Source of the DNA: Thermomonospora echinospora
GTDB taxonomy: Bacteria > Actinomycetota > Actinomycetes > Streptosporangiales > Streptosporangiaceae
Reading direction: 5' to 3'
Length of the DNA: 64,000 bases
Assembly: GCF_900108175.1 (NCBI RefSeq)
Contig: NZ_FNVO01000005.1
Span: 434,001-498,000 of the forward strand
Below the pieces are notes generated by a model. The model saw only the letters and a program-made list of their open reading frames with translations, had not been told where the DNA came from and did no database searches. The first letter of the stretch is position 1, and each line of letters begins with the position of its first letter. Shown here one piece after another: positions 16,536-25,044 of the stretch. The translations under genes were made by a program, and so were the position numbers.

Positions 16536-18134
16536 ATGGCGATGACGGAGATCGAGCCGGTGAAGGATCCGGCGGAGCGCCGCCGCCCGCCGTCGCTGCG
16601 GGACTGGCTGGCGCCGCCGATCCCGGGGAGCGCGCTGTGGGGCTGGATCGGCCCGCTGCTGGTCACGGCGCTCGCCGGATTCCTGCGGTTCGACCGCCTG
16701 GCGGTACCCCGGGCGGTGGTCTTCGACGAGACCTACTACGCCAAGGACGCGCTGGCCCTGCTGAGGTTCGGCTGGGAGCACAACGCGGTCAAGGACGCCG
16801 ACAAGCTGCTGATCGCGAACAAGTCGGACGTCGATATCTGGACCGGCGGTGGATCGTTCGTCGCCCATCCCCCGGCCGGCAAGTGGATGATCGCGATCGG
16901 CGAGCAGCTGTTCAATGCCACCCCGTTCGGCTGGCGGTTCATGCCCGCGCTGATCGGGACGCTGTCGGTGCTGATCCTGTGCCGCGTGGCCCGCCGGATG
17001 ACCGGCTCCACCCTGCTGGGCTGCGCGGCCGGGCTGCTGCTGGCGGTGGACGGGCTGGCGTTCGTCACCAGCCGGACCGCGCTGCTGGACGTGTTCGTGA
17101 TGTTCTGGATCCTGGCCGCGTTCGCCTGCCTGGTCCTGGACCGGGACCTGTCGCGGCGGGAGCTGGCGCGCCGGGTGGAGGAGGGCGGCGGCGCCGGGCT
17201 GGGGCCGTTCGTCATGCACTGGTGGCGGATCCCGGCGGGCGTCTGCCTGGGCATGGCCTGCGCCACCAAGTGGACCGGGATCTTCTATGTCGCGGCGTTC
17301 GGGATCATGGTGGTGCTGTGGGACGCGGGCGCCCGCAAAGCCGCCCGGGTACAGAGTCCCTACTCCGGGGCGCTCATGCTGGAGGCGGGGCCGGCGTTCG
17401 TGTCGCTGGTCGTGGTGGGCGCGTTCACCTATCTGGCGTCCTGGTGGGGATGGATCTTCAAGCCGGGCGGCTGGGGCCGCGGCGAGGTGGCCGGCAACGT
17501 GCTGCTGCGCCCGCTGGAGGCGATGCCGGACCTGCTGAAGTACCACAAGGAGATCCTGGACTTCCACAGCGGGCTGTCGACCCACCACAACTACCAGTCG
17601 TGGCCGTGGGACTGGCCGATCCTGCGCCGCCCGGTCGCGTTCTGGTACAGCGAGCCGCCGGGGGCCTGCGACGCCGCGCGCTGCTCCCGGGAGATCCTGG
17701 GCATCGGGACCCCGGCCTTCTGGTGGGGGGCGCTGATCGCCCTGGTGGTGCTGGTGGGGGTCTGGCTGCTGCGGCGCGACTGGCGGGCCGGCGCGATCGT
17801 GCTGGGCTTCCTGGCGGGCTGGGTGCCGTGGTTCGTCCCGGCGTTCGGCGACCGCACGATGTTCCTGTTCTACGCCACGCCGATGCTGCCGTTCATGGCG
17901 CTGGCGGTGGCGCTGGCACTGGGCATGCTGATCGGCCCGGCGCGGTCACCGGACCCGGCCGGGCGTTCGGCCCTGCCGGTGCCGGGCAACCGCCGGGTGC
18001 TGGGCGCGGCCGTCGCAGGGGCCTACCTGCTGGTGGTGCTGGCCAACTTCGCCTACTTCTATCCGCTGCTGGCGGCCAAGGTGCTCCCGTACGACGACTG
18101 GCACGCCCGGATCTGGTTCGACTCCTGGGTCTGA
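16536..18134 (+). CDS. pmt: dolichyl-phosphate-mannose--protein mannosyltransferase (GT39)
   Basis: Transfers mannose from polyprenyl-phosphate-mannose to Ser/Thr of exported proteins on the outer side of the membrane. The first loop carries the catalytic acidic pair and surrounding FDETYYAKDALALLRFGWE (about residues 65-83). VAHPPAGKW near 110-118 and THHNYQSWPWDWP in the large loop are GT39 signatures, followed by four C-terminal helices. Length 532 aa matches the mycobacterial enzyme Rv1002c. The ATG at 16536 follows GATGGCGGG. It is divergent from rsmI, as in mycobacteria. The GT2 enzyme at 11912 could supply its donor lipid, but that is inference. Confidence 0.95.
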   Translation: MAMTEIEPVKDPAERRRPPSLRDWLAPPIPGSALWGWIGPLLVTALAGFLRFDRLAVPRAVVFDETYYAKDALALLRFGWEHNAVKDADKLLIANKSDVDIWTGGGSFVAHPPAGKWMIAIGEQLFNATPFGWRFMPALIGTLSVLILCRVARRMTGSTLLGCAAGLLLAVDGLAFVTSRTALLDVFVMFWILAAFACLVLDRDLSRRELARRVEEGGGAGLGPFVMHWWRIPAGVCLGMACATKWTGIFYVAAFGIMVVLWDAGARKAARVQSPYSGALMLEAGPAFVSLVVVGAFTYLASWWGWIFKPGGWGRGEVAGNVLLRPLEAMPDLLKYHKEILDFHSGLSTHHNYQSWPWDWPILRRPVAFWYSEPPGACDAARCSREILGIGTPAFWWGALIALVVLVGVWLLRRDWRAGAIVLGFLAGWVPWFVPAFGDRTMFLFYATPMLPFMALAVALALGMLIGPARSPDPAGRSALPVPGNRRVLGAAVAGAYLLVVLANFAYFYPLLAAKVLPYDDWHARIWFDSWV

Positions 18135-18174
18135 CCGGGTCCGGCGTTCCGGCGGCCACGGCAGGGGCGCCGTG

Positions 18175-18193
18175 CGTCCGCGCCGTGCGGACG
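18175..18193. terminator. putative terminator between convergent pmt and MFS genes
   Basis: CGTCCGC pairs with GCGGACG across a 5-nt loop in the 186-bp region between the convergent stops. The region is otherwise without a recognisable gene. Confidence 0.45.
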
Positions 18194-18320
18194 TTCCGCG
18201 GATTCCGTCCGCATCCGCTCTCGGCCGGGTGCCGGTCCCTCGCCCGCGTCCGCCCCGGCCGGGTACGGCCCTTCGTCCGCGCCTGCCGGAGCGGTGCACG
18301 GATCGGCGGGCGGGGAGCGT

Positions 18321-19550
18321 TCAGCGGGTCTCGTCCGCGCCCACCTGGGGCCCCGGCATGGGCAGGATCGTGACGTCCGCCTTGGTGGGGCGGATGGTGT
18401 GGCGGGCCAGCAGGCATACCGCCAGGGCGAGGATGCCGCCCGCTCCGGCGCCCGCGAAGGCGCCCGGGACGCCGGCCAGGTCCTGGCCCAGCCCGGCGAC
18501 CGCCGAGCCGAGGGCGGCGCCCGCGCCGATCGCGGCCACGATCCAGGCGAACGCCTCAGTGACCGTGCCGCGCGGGGCCAGCCGGTCGACCAGGGTGAAG
18601 CTGCAGGCCAGCACGGGGGCCAGGAAGACGCCGCTGAGGAAGGCCAGCACCAGCATGATCGGCAGGGCGGGGGCCAGCGCGAGCGGCAGGTAGCCCAGGG
18701 CCAGGCCACCGAGCAGGTAGGGCAGGCGCCGGTGGTCCTCGCCCGGCCAGGGCCGCGCCCCGTACACCAGGCCGCCGGTCAGCGCGCCCCCCGACATCAC
18801 GGCCAGCAGCAGGCCCGAGGCCGCTTCGCTGCCGAGTCGCTCGGCGTAGGCGACCACCGCCACGCTGTAGACGCCCAGCGCGATGCCCGCGCAGGCCAGG
18901 GCGGCGACCAGGGTCCGCATGCCCGGGGAGCGCAGCGGCCCGGCCCAGTCGGCGGCCCGTGGCTCGCCGCGCCACTCGCGCGACGGCCGCGAGGAGGTGA
19001 CGACCACCGTCCCGGCGATGCCGAGGGCCCCGGTGAGCCACAGCGCGGTCTCGGTGGACAGCGTGGCCGCGGCCACCACGACCAGCGGCCCGACGGTGAA
19101 CAGGATCTCCTGCGAGGCCGCGTCCAGCGCGTAGGCGGCCCGGACATGGGCGGGGCCGGGCAGCACGACCGGCCACAGCGCGCGCAGGCCGGCCTCCAGC
19201 GGCGGGGTGGCGAACCCGGCCAGGACGACCGCCGCCACCGTGAGCGGCAGCGGATCGGTGCCCAGCACGGCCAGCAGGACGAACCCGGCCGCCGCCGCCC
19301 AGGCACTGGCCGTCAGCACCCGGGGCTGGCCGAGCCGGTCCATGACCCTGCCGAGGACGGGCTGGCCGGCCGCCGTGGCCAGCCCGTAGACCGCCGCCAG
19401 TGCCCCAGCCAGCGGATAGCCGCCGCCCTGGTCGCGTACGTGCAGCACGATCGCCAGCGCGCCCATGCCGTTGGGCAGCCGCCCGAGCAGAGTCCCGCCG
19501 AGCAGCCTGCCCGCGTACGGCAGCCGCAGGAACGCCACGTAGGCACGCAC
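18321..19550 (-). CDS. MFS transporter
   Basis: A 12-helix major facilitator protein of 409 residues; the cytoplasmic loop after helix 2 has GRVMDRLGQPRVL, a variant of the family motif GxxxDRxGxRR. It resembles actinobacterial sugar or drug efflux permeases but no substrate motif is visible. The GTG at 19550 after AAGGAGG is chosen; a longer reading would cross the two operator sites upstream. It is divergent from a LacI-type repressor with a 118-bp shared promoter, so it is very likely the repressor's target. Confidence 0.88.
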   Translation of the reverse strand: MRAYVAFLRLPYAGRLLGGTLLGRLPNGMGALAIVLHVRDQGGGYPLAGALAAVYGLATAAGQPVLGRVMDRLGQPRVLTASAWAAAAGFVLLAVLGTDPLPLTVAAVVLAGFATPPLEAGLRALWPVVLPGPAHVRAAYALDAASQEILFTVGPLVVVAAATLSTETALWLTGALGIAGTVVVTSSRPSREWRGEPRAADWAGPLRSPGMRTLVAALACAGIALGVYSVAVVAYAERLGSEAASGLLLAVMSGGALTGGLVYGARPWPGEDHRRLPYLLGGLALGYLPLALAPALPIMLVLAFLSGVFLAPVLACSFTLVDRLAPRGTVTEAFAWIVAAIGAGAALGSAVAGLGQDLAGVPGAFAGAGAGGILALAVCLLARHTIRPTKADVTILPMPGPQVGADETR

Positions 19551-19574
19551 CGCCGTGCCTCCTTCACCTGGATC

Positions 19575-19611
19575 CGTCATACGTATTACTTGGTGCGTCA
19601 TACGTATCACT
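19575..19611. promoter_or_regulatory. two LacI-type operator sites in the MFS/lacI divergent promoter
   Basis: The sequence CGTCATACGTATTACT (19575-19590) recurs as CGTCATACGTATCACT (19596-19611). Each has the self-complementary core ATACGTAT, with centres exactly 21 bp apart, two turns of the helix. This is the pattern expected for a LacI-family repressor binding cooperatively, and it could switch both divergent genes. Confidence 0.75.
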
Positions 19612-19668
19612 GAACGGGCCGTCCGCTCTACCCTGTTTCCAACCATCCGCTCAGACAGGAGCCCGACG

Positions 19669-20763
19669 GTGCCCGGATCCGGCCGCCAGACCAGCCGTCC
19701 CGCCGCCGGCCCCGGCGGGCGTTCCGACGGGCGTTCCGACGGCGTGGACGGCGCGGCGACCGGCCCGTCCGGTCGCCCGGCGACCCGTCCGACCAGCAGG
19801 GACGTAGCCCAGCTCGCCGGGGTGTCGCAGTCCACCGTCTCGCTGGTGCTGGCCGGCAAGTGGACCGGCCGGGTCTCCCCCGGCACCGCCGAGGCCGTGC
19901 ACGAGGCCGCCGCCCGGCTCGGCTACCGGCCCAACCAGGCCGCGCGCAGCCTGCGGCTCGGCCGCACCCGCACGGTGCTGCTGGTGCTGCCCACCCTGTC
20001 CAGCCCCTTCTTCGGCGCGCTCTACACCGGCGCCGCCCGGGTGGCCGCCGGGCACGGCTTCCGCATCGTCGTCTACCCGTGGCCGGACGGCGCCGGCCCC
20101 GCCGACAACCCGTTCGCCGCCCCGCACGAGGCCATCGACGGCATCCTGGCCTCGTCCATGGCGGTCGAGGCGCTCAGCGAGTTCCGCGGCACCCCCGTGG
20201 TGATGCTCGACAGCGACCCGGCCGGAGCGGCGCCTACCGTCGACTTCGACGTCGCCGACGGCATGCGCCGGGTCGCCGGCCACGTGCTGGGGCTGGGCCA
20301 CCGCCATGTCGGGCATGTCGCGGCCGACGTGGACGAGTGGACGTTCCGTTCCCGGGGCCGGGCCCTGGCGGCCGCCGTGGAGGCGACGCCGGGCGGGCGG
20401 CTGTCGCGGGTCACCGCCGCCATCGACGTCGCCGCCGCCCGCCGGGCCGCCGGTGGCCTGCTGCGTCGTCCCGACCGGCCGACCGTCCTGGTCTGCGACG
20501 ACGACCAGTTGGCGGCCGGCGCCTACAAGGCGGCGCGGGAGCTGGGCCTGGACGTCCCCGCCGGGCTGTCGATCACCGGGTTCGACGACGTGCTGCTGGC
20601 CACCGCGCTGGAGCCGGAGCTGACCACGGTACGGCTGCCCGCCGAGGAACTGGGGGCCGCCGGGATGGCCACCCTGCTGGAGATGCTGGAGGGCGGCGCC
20701 CCGCGGTCCCGCTCGCTGCCCGGCGAGCTGGTGGTGCGCGGCTCCACGGCGCCCCCGCCGTGA
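19669..20763 (+). CDS. LacI family transcriptional regulator
   Basis: Residues about 43-66 are the helix-turn-helix (TSRDVAQLAGVSQSTVSLVL) with the hinge helix NQAARSLRLG after it. Residues about 100-360 are a periplasmic-binding-protein-like sensor domain; VLLVLPTLSSPFFGALY, DGILASSM, VVMLDSDP and SITGFDDVLLATALEPELTT are typical strands. The GTG start at 19669 follows CAGGAGC. A Gly/Pro/Arg-rich 40-residue extension precedes the DNA-binding domain, longer than usual, so the true start could lie nearer residue 40. It is divergent from the MFS gene and probably represses it and itself through the paired ATACGTAT sites. The ligand is likely a sugar but unknown. Confidence 0.92.
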   Translation: MPGSGRQTSRPAAGPGGRSDGRSDGVDGAATGPSGRPATRPTSRDVAQLAGVSQSTVSLVLAGKWTGRVSPGTAEAVHEAAARLGYRPNQAARSLRLGRTRTVLLVLPTLSSPFFGALYTGAARVAAGHGFRIVVYPWPDGAGPADNPFAAPHEAIDGILASSMAVEALSEFRGTPVVMLDSDPAGAAPTVDFDVADGMRRVAGHVLGLGHRHVGHVAADVDEWTFRSRGRALAAAVEATPGGRLSRVTAAIDVAAARRAAGGLLRRPDRPTVLVCDDDQLAAGAYKAARELGLDVPAGLSITGFDDVLLATALEPELTTVRLPAEELGAAGMATLLEMLEGGAPRSRSLPGELVVRGSTAPPP

Positions 20764-20834
20764 CGCCGCGGCGACCGGCCCGATTCGTCGCCGTCCACCT
20801 GCCGAATGTCGGACGACTCGGGTAAAAGATTCAC

Positions 20835-21053
20835 ATGTCACATGTGCCGCCGATGGTCCATTCCACGACAGCGAACGGTCCGGTCTACCTGCTCGCCTGG
20901 GAACGGTCCCCGGACGGCGCGTGGGAGGCGGACATCGCCTGGATCGAGGTCCACGAGGAGGGCCGACAGGGCCGTACCGCCCGGGTCGCCGCCGACGACA
21001 TCACCAAGATCGAGGGCCAGGACTACTCCGACGTCCCCCGCCGCTCCGGCTGA
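20835..21053 (+). CDS. hypothetical protein, 72 aa
   Basis: A small acidic soluble protein (MSHVPPMVHSTTANGPVYLL...) with a central beta-rich half (VYLLAWERSPDGAWEADIAWIE) and a C-terminal RVAADDITKIEGQDYSDVP. No named domain. A weak AAAGATTC site precedes the ATG. It follows the LacI gene by 71 bp. The amino-acid composition is that of a real protein, and similar short proteins seem common in actinomycetes, but no function is known to me. Confidence 0.65.
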   Translation: MSHVPPMVHSTTANGPVYLLAWERSPDGAWEADIAWIEVHEEGRQGRTARVAADDITKIEGQDYSDVPRRSG

Positions 21054-21128
21054 TCGCACGGGCCGCACCGGCCGCACCTCGGCCGAGCAAGCAGGCGATC
21101 TTTCCGGGCAGGCGGGTAGAGGGGGTCC

Positions 21129-21224
21129 ATGTTCTTCTTTTTCTCCAACCGGCTCGGATGCCTCGGATCGCTGGCGATCAGCCTGCTCATCACCGCCGTC
21201 CTGCTGCTGGTGTTCATGCGGTGA
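21129..21224 (+). CDS. 31-residue single-span membrane peptide
   Basis: Reads MFFFFSNRLGCLGSLAISLL then ITAVLLLVFMR and a TGA. A strong GAGGGGG site lies five bases before the ATG. The FFFF-SNRLGCLGS head and a single hydrophobic helix resemble very short membrane proteins seen in many actinobacteria; the Cys-Leu-Gly-Ser segment is a recurring feature as far as I know. No function assigned. It is short enough to be missed by automatic gene calling. Confidence 0.6.
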   Translation: MFFFFSNRLGCLGSLAISLLITAVLLLVFMR

Positions 21225-21368
21225 CGCGTCAGGGGCGGGGAGAGGTGCGGGTCCAGCGGCGCTGACCGAGACGGCGCCCCATGGCCGCCGCGCAGCGCGG
21301 GCACACCCGCTGGACCCTGTCGACCGCCCCGCGCCTCCGCCGGATCGGGAGCCCCGGCGCCCTCGTGG

Positions 21369-21569
21369 TCAGGGGAACGCGTGCTCCACACGCAGGTGCT
21401 CGCGCAGGGAGGTCAGCTCCAGCAGCGCCTGGTGACAGCGGCCGCAGATCCACACGCCGTCGGGCACCGTGAGACCGCGCGCGGCCGCGTCGTCGCGGGC
21501 GCAGACCAGAAGATAGGACCGAACGGCCCGCCGCCATGCCCGCCGACAGTGACCGACCACCAAGGACAT
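21369..21569 (-). CDS. small protein with C2H2-like metal-binding motif
   Basis: A 66-residue basic protein. Its C-terminal half reads ICGRCHQALLELTSLREHLR then VEHAFP, a CxxC-x12-HxxxxH arrangement that could hold zinc like a single classical finger. The N-terminus (CRRAWRRAVRSYLLVCARDD) is basic and helical. The ATG follows GGAGCGG at good spacing. Function unknown; it could bind nucleic acid. Confidence 0.55.
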   Translation of the reverse strand: MSLVVGHCRRAWRRAVRSYLLVCARDDAAARGLTVPDGVWICGRCHQALLELTSLREHLRVEHAFP

Positions 21570-21703
21570 CTACCGCTCCTTCCCGACACCATCCTGCGAT
21601 CGGCCCAGAATAGGACAAAAGGAAGGTAAACGGGCATGGAGCCGGGCTCCGGCGCGCACACCGGTCCGCCGTCGTCGCGGCGGCCGGCGTGCGGCGCGGA
21701 GCC

Positions 21704-21758
21704 CGCGTCAGGTCCGCGTCAGGTCCGCGTCAGGTCCGCGGCGGGTCCGCGGCGGGTC
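21704..21758. repeat. 11-bp minisatellite, five tandem copies
   Basis: Three perfect copies of CGCGTCAGGTC are followed by two of the variant CGCGGCGGGTC, without gaps. The last copy overlaps the stop codon of the satP-like gene. The unit length equals about one helical turn. Confidence 0.9.
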
Positions 21759-22569
21759 ACTGACCGATTTTCACCCCCGGCTGGCCGTACCGGTACTCCA
21801 GCGGCCGGTAGTCCCGGCTGCCCGGGACGTGGGCCGCGGCACGGTGCCTGCCCAGCGGCAGGACCGTGCGGCCGAAGCTGTTCTCGAACATCATCGCCGC
21901 GGCCGTGTAGAGGGCGATCACGGAAGAGATCACGAACAGCCATCCTCCGATGCGCTGCGCCCACGTGGCGCCCGCGAAGAAGCCGGCCGCGGTGAACCCC
22001 GACGCCACGGCGAGGACCGCCAGGGTCGCGGCCAGGCCCAGGTTCTGGCCCAGCGCGGCCACCGCCCCCAGGGCGGTGATCACGGTCAGCACCACGAACC
22101 AGAACGCGAAGCTCGAGCTCGCCGCCCCGATCAGCGGGATCTGCGTCAAGGGAAGCGCGCCCAGGGCGGCCACCAGGAACAGCAGCCCCCACGCCAGCCA
22201 GAACGCGCCCCACATCCCGTGCATCGCGGTGGCCAGCCCGTCCCGCGCCCGGTAGGACCACATGCCGGACAGGAACTGGGCGAGCCCACCGAAGGTCAGC
22301 ACGAACGGGAACACCACCAGCGGCGTGGCCGCGTTGCCGTACCAGCCCGCCTGCCAGGCGCCCACCATCATGAGGGCGCCCGCGAGCCCGAACAGGCCCA
22401 GGATCGACGGCGCCGCGACCGGCTGGAGGAAGACCCGGGTCCTACCCTCCCAGAGGGCGTGCTCCTCCCCCGCGCGCTCCAGGTGCTCCGTACCTCCGGG
22501 TGCCATCGGCGCGGCGGGCTCCCTGCCTCCGGCCCCCATCGGTGTGGCGGGTTGTCTTCGTTCCGTCAT
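21757..22569 (-). CDS. acetate/succinate transporter, GPR1/FUN34/YaaH (SatP) family
   Basis: A six-helix membrane protein that moves small carboxylates such as acetate. After a 65-residue cytoplasmic N-terminus come helices at about 72-92, 98-118, 130-155, 160-182, 188-207 and 213-235. The family signature region NPAPL is replaced here by GNAATPLVVFPFVLTFGGLAQF; ATWAQRIGGWLFVIS and YTAAAMMFENSFGR are typical of the last two helices. The ATG at 22569 follows AAGGGGGG; a longer reading adds 20 unconserved residues. It stands alone, next to a small membrane protein on the same strand. Family firm, substrate inferred. Confidence 0.88.
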   Translation of the reverse strand: MTERRQPATPMGAGGREPAAPMAPGGTEHLERAGEEHALWEGRTRVFLQPVAAPSILGLFGLAGALMMVGAWQAGWYGNAATPLVVFPFVLTFGGLAQFLSGMWSYRARDGLATAMHGMWGAFWLAWGLLFLVAALGALPLTQIPLIGAASSSFAFWFVVLTVITALGAVAALGQNLGLAATLAVLAVASGFTAAGFFAGATWAQRIGGWLFVISSVIALYTAAAMMFENSFGRTVLPLGRHRAAAHVPGSRDYRPLEYRYGQPGVKIGQ

Positions 22570-22789
22570 GATTCCCCCCTTGGACACTGGGTCCCTGCAT
22601 TCGCCCGTAACCGGGATTGAGCAGCTCAAACCGCTATCAAGAGACGATCAGGGCGACACCCCGCAGGCGGCGGCCCGGATCCGTTCACCGGGCACGAGCC
22701 GCCTGCGCCGCTCACGGTGGAGGGGGGATACGCCGGATGACCCGGAATCCATGGAGCCGGGGATCACCCCGGCCCGGTGCGGAAAACCC

Positions 22790-23203
22790 TCACTCCCCCG
22801 AGGAGGACCGCTCGGGCCGGAGGCCCCTGATCGTCGATACGGTCAGGGCGCTCTCGACCACCGCATCGGCGAGCGCCGGTCGGCGCCATCGCGAGGCGAA
22901 CGGTGCCACCGCCAGGCAACTGGCGACGTGCAGCACGTCGACGGCACCGCCCACCGCGCACGCGACCGGGGTCGGATGCCGCACGTACAACCCGGCCTGT
23001 ACCAGGTGCCGAAGGCCCAGGACGCGCAGCACCCACCGGTCGGCGGGGCTCGTGGGCCGACCGGCCGACGCCCGCAGCAGGAGCCCCGGAGCAACGAGCA
23101 GGGCCGCACCCCAGCAACCTCGGGCCAGGAGAGCCGACGCCCCCGGATGCGGCCGCTTTCCCGGCCGGCCGTCGCCCGGTGCCCTGCGGGAGGCGGTCAG
23201 CAT
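22790..23203 (-). CDS. hypothetical membrane protein, 137 aa
   Basis: Three hydrophobic segments: ARGCWGAALLVAPGLLLR, VLGLRHLVQAGLYV and CAVGGAVDVLHVASCLAVA, followed by a basic SRWRRP loop and a final short helix. The His in GLRHL and in DVLHVAS sit within membrane helices. The ATG at 23203 follows GAGGG; a GTG at 23263 would add 20 residues. I do not know the family. Confidence 0.6.
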   Translation of the reverse strand: MLTASRRAPGDGRPGKRPHPGASALLARGCWGAALLVAPGLLLRASAGRPTSPADRWVLRVLGLRHLVQAGLYVRHPTPVACAVGGAVDVLHVASCLAVAPFASRWRRPALADAVVESALTVSTIRGLRPERSSSGE

Positions 23204-23497
23204 CCCGCATCCCTCGAAACCGGCGTCCGAGCCCGGGAGCGGGCCATGGCATCGGGGATCCACATGAGCTCAGCATATTCAGCCGCCGCCGTGGACCCAG
23301 ACCACGTCTCCGCAGGGCAACCGCCGCTTTATCCAGGCCGAGTCCGTACCCGGTGTCCTTCCAGAAATCCTGGTACGGCTCGGCCGGAACGGTCCTCTTC
23401 ATCTCCCCCGGCAGCGCCGGGCGCAGCAGCCGGGCGGACCCAGCGCTGAGGCACCCGGATGCCCGCCGTCACGGTTCCGATACGGCGCAGCGTCCGG

Positions 23498-24028
23498 TCA
23501 GGAACCACAATCCCCTGATGTCTCGTTAGGGGAACACTTTTCACGGGCCCCGGCGTCCCGGACCCGCGGACCGTCGGCCGCCAGGACCAGGCGGGTTCCG
23601 ACGTTGATGACCATCCGCAGCTGCTCCTTCCGCCTGCCGTGCCCCGGCGCGGCCTCGACCTCCCCGGCTCTGCCTGTGACCAGCAGTTCGCTGGTCCGCA
23701 GGCGCAGGTGCGGCACGGGCTGCAGCGCCAGATGGGGGCCGAGCCGCTTGATCGTGCGGCCCACCGCCGAATGCGTCACTCCGAACAGGACGGCCAGTTG
23801 CCGAACGCTCGCGTTCGAGCGGTAGTAGCAGGCCACCAGCAGGATCCGGTCGACTAGGGAGAGCGCCCAGGGCCGGCCTGTCCGCCCGCGGTCGGCGCCG
23901 TCGCCGGTCCGGGCCCGCACCGTGGCCGCCAACGTCATGAATTCCGGCAGGGACAGCCCGGTGAACCACTCGACCGACCGGGCATCAACAGAGTTGATCG
24001 AGCATGAGCCAAGATCGCCGCGTTCCAC
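23498..24028 (-). pseudogene. broken IS5-type transposase
   Basis: The N-terminal part (SVEWFTGLSLPEFMTLAATV, then DRILLVACYYRSNASVRQLA and FGVTHSAVGRTIKRL) is the helix-turn-helix region that precedes the DDE nuclease in IS5-type transposases. After about residue 115 the reading jumps to RRKEQLRMVINVGTRLVLAA, which belongs further into such proteins, and then ends. The first catalytic Asp region is missing, so the gene is internally deleted and truncated. No terminal inverted repeats were found. Confidence 0.7.
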
Positions 24029-24224
24029 GGCACCTCAGCACCCCAGGGCGCGGGAATACATGTGAGCCCGACCGAAAATGGCCGCCGCCCTGCGGCCTCC
24101 GGCGAAGGCGGCGTGAACCGGCTGCCGGTGTGCGGCGGCCGCCTGGGCAGGCCGCACCGGTGACCGCAACAGGCCAGAGAACGGCCGTTGTCGGTCAAGG
24201 AGCTGTGGAAGGATTGCGAGCGTC

Positions 24225-24839
24225 ATGGGGCTCCGGTCGGTGGTGCGCTGGTTGCGCGCGGCGGCGTTCGCCGCGTCCTGCGCCGGGCTGGCCGCGGCAG
24301 GGCACCTGATCGGCGGCGGCGCCGTCGACCCGCCGACCCTGCTGCTCGGATTCCTGATCATCTTCGTCCCGGGCCTGCTGCTGACCGCACGCGAGCGCAC
24401 CCTCGCGACGATCCTGCCGGCGGTCGCGCTCTCCCAGGTCGTCCTGCACGTCCTGCTGACGCGGTCGGCCGCCGAGACGGCGCCGGCGCCGTTCCCGGAC
24501 CCCGCGGTCGCCGCGCCTCATCACGGCGGCTCGCCGGGGCTGGCCATGTTCCTCATGCACACGGTGTCGGTGCTCGTCACGGCATGGTGGCTGGAGTACG
24601 GGGAGGCCAGACTCTGCGGCCTGGCCCGGCAACTGGCCCTATGGGTGCTGCGGCCCCTGCTGCTCCTGATCGGGTACGCCGCGCCCGGCGACCCGTCCCG
24701 TCCGTCGGTCTGGTTCTGGACACGGCCCCGGCCCGTGGTCGCGGTGCTCCGTCACAGCGTGGTCGGGCGGGGACCGCCGGCGTCCGGTCGCCCTGGGACC
24801 ATCAGGCCGCCGGCCACCGCGCTTCCCGTCATGCGGTGA
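24225..24839 (+). CDS. hypothetical integral membrane protein, 204 aa
   Basis: Four or five membrane helices between residues 8 and 150 (WLRAAAFAASCAGLAAAGHLI, LLLGFLIIFVPGLLLTA, ILPAVALSQVVLHVLL, AMFLMHTVSVLVTAWWLEYG, LVLRPLLLLIGYAAP) and a Pro/Arg-rich cytoplasmic tail. His residues lie in helix 1, in helix 3 (VVLHVLL), in the loop APHHGG and in FLMHTVS. Similar proteins are found beside copper-related genes in other actinomycetes, so metal handling is a guess. The ATG follows GGAAGGATTGCGAGCGTC. Confidence 0.65.
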   Translation: MGLRSVVRWLRAAAFAASCAGLAAAGHLIGGGAVDPPTLLLGFLIIFVPGLLLTARERTLATILPAVALSQVVLHVLLTRSAAETAPAPFPDPAVAAPHHGGSPGLAMFLMHTVSVLVTAWWLEYGEARLCGLARQLALWVLRPLLLLIGYAAPGDPSRPSVWFWTRPRPVVAVLRHSVVGRGPPASGRPGTIRPPATALPVMR

Positions 24840-25044
24840 GGACGGCCTGACGTTCCTGGGCGGCCGAGGGCCGGGGGCGATGCACGCCGCCCGGCTCGTA
24901 CGCGTTCCCTCGTACTCCCGGGAGTCGTCGAACGCCGTGCCGTGCGCGCGGTCGTTCCCGGCGTCGCGCCCGAGACATCCGTACGGGTGATCCGGCCGCG
25001 TTCGTTCGCCGACGACTCCTCCACCTGCCGTGGAGGAACAACCT

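Noticed and set aside
23264-23402. Reading MKRTVPAEPYQDFWKDTGYG on the minus strand as a small gene
   Set aside because: The purine run abuts the ATG with no spacing, and the frame soon becomes Arg/Pro-rich without structure; support is too weak.
24840-25044. Possible cobalamin riboswitch before the metal-chelate importer
   Set aside because: No B12-box-like consensus is visible, and the region carries no other recognisable RNA motif.
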